16,717 nt of DNA, taken from positions 1-16,717 of the forward strand of contig FR882010.1 in the NCBI GenBank assembly GCA_000435615.1, given 5' to 3'. The notes under the pieces are model-generated. The model did not search any database, was not told the origin of the DNA, and saw only the letters and a list, made by a program, of their open reading frames with translations. This document shows positions 14,258 through 16,717 of this stretch, in pieces (within the stretch, counting starts at the first letter, position 1; the number at the start of each line of letters is the position of its first letter). The position numbers and the translations under genes were made by a program. This DNA comes from Firmicutes bacterium CAG:238. Its GTDB lineage: Bacteria; Bacillota; Clostridia; Peptostreptococcales; Anaerovoracaceae.

Positions 14258-15002
14258 TTTTATTTATCCTTTCCGTCATCAACAGCGACACTGCCATAAG
14301 CCCGACCGCGATCGTGGTGATTATCAGCCCTTGCGTGCTTTCTGTCATCGGTTTGATATAATCCGGAGCTGTAAGTCTGATCATCAGCACTATCAAAAAC
14401 GGGGATGCACCGACAATCCGCCCCTCGAAAATCTTCTGTGCAAGCTGACTCTTAAGTTCGTTTTCCAGTTCAATTTTATCGCCGATTATCCGAACGGCCT
14501 CTTCAATCGCATGATTGAGATTCGCGCCGCTGGCTTTGCAGTTTTCGTATACCCTCGCAAAATCTTCCGCATCCGAAAGTCCGCTTCGTCTTGCAAAATC
14601 GTAAAGCACCTCCGTATCGGTTTCATTTCCGTTTGAAAGCATAGCAGTCATGTGGTCAAGCTCAATCATTATGTAATCGCTTTTTTCGTACGAACCCCCA
14701 CAAAAAACCTTTGACTCTGCAAGTGCATCGGCCATGTTTCTTCCTGATGATACCGATGCCGATATGGAATACAGCAAGTCCTTAAACTGCATCAAAAGTT
14801 CCTGTTGATGCTTTCGCACAACTTTCTCCTTGTATTGCGGCATAGCCATAAGAAGCAGTGCCGCAGTAACTGCACTGACCGCGAGGCTGTCATAGAATAA
14901 AATTCCCACGGCAAGTCCGGCGGTAATTATGCATAGAAAAAATATTGCTTTTTCTTTACCACGGAGCGGTAATTCCATATAGTTTATCACTGTATTTGTC
15001 AT
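14247..15002 (-). CDS. tadB: TadB-like pilus inner-membrane platform protein (T2SF family)
   Basis: The product is 251 residues. Two N-terminal transmembrane helices (about 18-37 and 40-55) are followed by the T2SF domain, with QFKDLLYSISASVSSGRNMADALAES near 72-98 and the ARRSGLSDAEDFARVYENCKASG segment. Two C-terminal helices (about 195-212 and 225-245) complete the TadB layout. It is the polytopic membrane partner of the TadA ATPase. The ATG at 15002 overlaps tadA by 47 bases; the next in-frame ATG is at 14978. Neither has a clear ribosome binding site at ideal spacing, but the longer form keeps the NYMELPLRGKE segment that fits the family. tadC overlaps its end by 11 bases, so the tadA–tadB–tadC chain is probably translationally coupled. 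The call is confident. Confidence 0.85.
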   Translation of the reverse strand: MTNTVINYMELPLRGKEKAIFFLCIITAGLAVGILFYDSLAVSAVTAALLLMAMPQYKEKVVRKHQQELLMQFKDLLYSISASVSSGRNMADALAESKVFCGGSYEKSDYIMIELDHMTAMLSNGNETDTEVLYDFARRSGLSDAEDFARVYENCKASGANLNHAIEEAVRIIGDKIELENELKSQLAQKIFEGRIVGASPFLIVLMIRLTAPDYIKPMTESTQGLIITTIAVGLMAVSLLMTERINKIEI

Positions 15003-16191
15003 CCTCTTTTCTTGGTTTTTCTATTCCGTAACCCGTTCTTGCTAATTTACCCTTGATATTTGTTTTCATAAGCGGGTTCAGTGTAAACTCACCGCCGCTG
15101 TAGCCCAGTAGCTCGGTTATTTCGGTTACCCGGCGTCTGCCGTCCTTCTGCCTTGCGATATGCACCATGATGTTGATTCCTTCGGCAATTTGCTCGCGTA
15201 TGGCATCAACACTGATCGGCATTGCCGCAAGATACAGGGATTCCAATCTTTTGAGCATGCCTTCCACCGAATTTGCGTGACCGGTGGAAAGGCTGCCGTC
15301 GTGTCCTGTGTTCATTGCCTGGAGCATATCTACGACTTCGCTCCCTCTGACTTCGCCGACGATAATTCGATTCGGCCTCATTCTGAGGCTGGACTTTATT
15401 AAATCCGACATGCTGACGCGGCCTTCTCCCTTTGCATTGCTGTTTCTGCACTCCAGATGGACGATGTTTTCTATGTATCCCATCTTAAGTTCGGCAGAGT
15501 CCTCAATGATGATCACGCGTTCGTCTCTGGGCACAGCCTCGGCGAGTGCGTTAAGGAGCGTAGTCTTGCCCGATGATGTGCCACCGCTCACAAAAATATT
15601 GTATCCGCAGCGCACCAGATGTTTCAGCAGATCAGCGCCTTCTTCGCTTATTGTACCGTTTCGCACCAAATCACCCATTCGCATATAGTCTTCGGAAAAC
15701 TTTCTTATTGTAAGTATGGGCCCATTCAGTGCAATATTCTTGTATACGCCGTTTACTCTCGAGCCGTCCGGAAGTCTCGCATCGACAATCGGACTTCTCT
15801 CATTTATTTCCCGATGAACCTCTCCGGCTATGTTTCGCATAACCTCTTCCAATTCTTCAATAGAGTCAAATCCGTATTTATACTTTTCGATCTTGCCGTT
15901 TCGCTCCACGAAGATGTCCGCCGGTCCGTTTACCATAATCTCGCTGACATCTGCATCATCAAGAAGTGGCTGCAAGATTCCGAGTTTGCGCCTTGTCTTG
16001 TAAAAAATTCTTTGGATTACCGATTCGATGTCATCATAAGAATAAAAATTGCTTTTCTCGTCATCGAATATGGTTTGGATGATCATCCGCATTGCTCCGA
16101 AATCGTCAACTTCCTTTTCGCTTCCGAGCTTTTCCCTGACAGCTTTCATCTTCTCGTCGGCAAAAGCCCGTGCTCCCATGCTCATATCCAT
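14956..16191 (-). CDS. tadA: TadA/CpaF-type pilus assembly ATPase
   Basis: The product is a 411-residue secretion ATPase of the CpaF family, a hexameric motor at the cytoplasmic face that drives Tad pilus assembly. An N-terminal region (to about 60) is followed by the N-domain with DVSEIMVNGPADIFVERNG and INERSPIVDARLPDGSRVN. The catalytic part shows Walker A GGTSSGKTT (203-211), an Asp/Glu box EDSAEL (230-235), Walker B-like RIIVGEVRG (275-283) and the His box NTGHDGSLSTGHANS (294-308). All key residues are present, so it should be active. The ATG at 16191 overlaps the upstream stop by 10 bases; the ATG at 16185 would overlap as ATGA and is an alternative. tadB overlaps its end. No secretin gene lies nearby, as expected for a Gram-positive-type envelope. 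Confidence 0.95.
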   Translation of the reverse strand: MDMSMGARAFADEKMKAVREKLGSEKEVDDFGAMRMIIQTIFDDEKSNFYSYDDIESVIQRIFYKTRRKLGILQPLLDDADVSEIMVNGPADIFVERNGKIEKYKYGFDSIEELEEVMRNIAGEVHREINERSPIVDARLPDGSRVNGVYKNIALNGPILTIRKFSEDYMRMGDLVRNGTISEEGADLLKHLVRCGYNIFVSGGTSSGKTTLLNALAEAVPRDERVIIIEDSAELKMGYIENIVHLECRNSNAKGEGRVSMSDLIKSSLRMRPNRIIVGEVRGSEVVDMLQAMNTGHDGSLSTGHANSVEGMLKRLESLYLAAMPISVDAIREQIAEGINIMVHIARQKDGRRRVTEITELLGYSGGEFTLNPLMKTNIKGKLARTGYGIEKPRKEDDKYSDKLYGITAPW

Positions 16192-16717
16192 TCTTCACAA
16201 ACCTTTCTCATGTTCCTTGCATAGTCCCCATCCATTGCGATTTCGATTCCGCTTTCTGTCCGCACAAAGCTCGCACGATCTTCCGGAATTTTAACGCACT
16301 TGTCTTCACATCCGGCGGATGCACTGCGGTTGATGATTGCAATAAGATTCGTGCCGCTCTTTATTCTTAAATCATCTGCCGGGCAAAGTCCGGTTCTGAA
16401 GTCTTTCTCATTCTTCACGAGGTATGTTCGGTCAAACTCTATGTCGGTAAAAGGTTCCGGCATATCGACAAGTATCATATCGTACGCGTTGATTTCGCAC
16501 AGCTTCTTCAATACCGTCTCCGGTCTGTCGGGCTTCTCCAGATAGCGGAGTCCGTATCGGTCAACTCCGACATAGCTTTCAAGACTATATACGGCATCGT
16601 TTTGGATGAGATGCGGAAGTTCTCTTGACGGTCTTGATGCTTTGCTTATGTAAGATACATACAGTTTCCAGAGCCCCGAGCCGCCTGCATTCACATACAA
16701 TACTTTCTTATTGCTAT
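16182..16717 (-). CDS. tadZ: TadZ/CpaE-like ATPase, C-terminal part (5' end beyond window)
   Basis: The frame is open from the right edge to the TGA at 16182, giving 177 complete visible codons. A TTG at 16700 could be read as a start, but the codons upstream of it continue in frame and give KKVLYVNAGGSG, an ordinary strand of a ParA-like fold, so I treat this as the C-terminal part of a longer protein. The segment YDMILVDMPEPF (about 75 residues from the TTG) resembles the Walker B strand of ParA/MinD-type ATPases (YDxIxxD). The following region (VKNEKDF… LIAIINRS) fits the same fold. The deviant Walker A would lie outside the window. Its place directly before tadA points to TadZ/CpaE, which localises the pilus machine. 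The family call is moderate because the diagnostic N-terminus is missing. Confidence 0.6.
   Translation of the reverse strand, partial: SNKKVLYVNAGGSGLWKLYVSYISKASRPSRELPHLIQNDAVYSLESYVGVDRYGLRYLEKPDRPETVLKKLCEINAYDMILVDMPEPFTDIEFDRTYLVKNEKDFRTGLCPADDLRIKSGTNLIAIINRSASAGCEDKCVKIPEDRASFVRTESGIEIAMDGDYARNMRKVCEEWI

Noticed and set aside
16182..16700. A complete 172-residue gene starting at 16700
   Set aside because: The start would be a TTG and the frame continues upstream with protein-like sequence (KKVLYVNAG), so it is better read as the C-terminal part of a longer TadZ-like protein.
1..16717. CRISPR array, tRNA, rRNA, insertion sequence, integrase or attachment sites
   Set aside because: I looked for regularly spaced repeats, tRNA-like cloverleafs and transposase or integrase motifs on both strands and saw none. 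The window is almost fully coding.

Overview
The window looks like a piece of a Clostridia-type (Bacillota) chromosome. The clues are the IspH–ribosomal-protein-S1 fusion gene, the xpaC/telA gene pair, a Tad-type pilus locus without an outer-membrane secretin, a DUF6382-like and a DUF5702-like protein, and strong AGGAGG-type ribosome binding sites. I cannot name the genus. Every gene I can support lies on the minus strand, so transcription runs from high to low coordinates. Gene density is high, and no gap without a gene exceeds about 130 bases.

Reading in the direction of transcription: (1) 16717→10989 is a Tad (tight adherence, type IVb pilus) operon that enters from beyond the right edge. 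It holds the C-terminal part of a TadZ/CpaE-like ATPase, the TadA/CpaF motor ATPase, TadB, TadC, a 48-residue Flp-type pilin, a 70-residue pilin-like protein, a DUF5702/TadG-like protein, a TadE-like protein with an unusual C-terminal His/Cys module, and a DUF6382-like cytoplasmic protein. Most of these genes overlap or lie within about 20 bases of each other. The unit ends at a terminator at 10966-10990. No prepilin peptidase is visible.

(2) 10931→7129 is a compact housekeeping unit: a membrane-anchored SPOR protein, the RarA/MgsA ATPase, and a bifunctional IspH–S1 protein, closed by a terminator at 7066-7094. (3) 6998→6717 is a small lipoprotein gene carrying a 33-bp tandem repeat. (4) 6606→3357 is a two-gene unit with a near-consensus promoter at 6629-6657. 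It holds an acetyl-CoA hydrolase/CoA-transferase family enzyme, then a short RNase R that starts 4 bases after the upstream stop codon, and ends at a terminator at 3317-3351.

(5) 3225→1 is a membrane-stress-type cluster with its own promoter (3273-3301): XpaC, TelA, a LemA-like protein and a TPM-domain (YgcG-like) protein that runs off the left edge. The first two units combine an envelope-spanning pilus assembly machine with basic replication, translation and isoprenoid functions. The last unit groups four families that are often found together and whose joint function is not settled. The least ordinary parts are the small pilin genes and the metal-site-like tail on the TadE protein.
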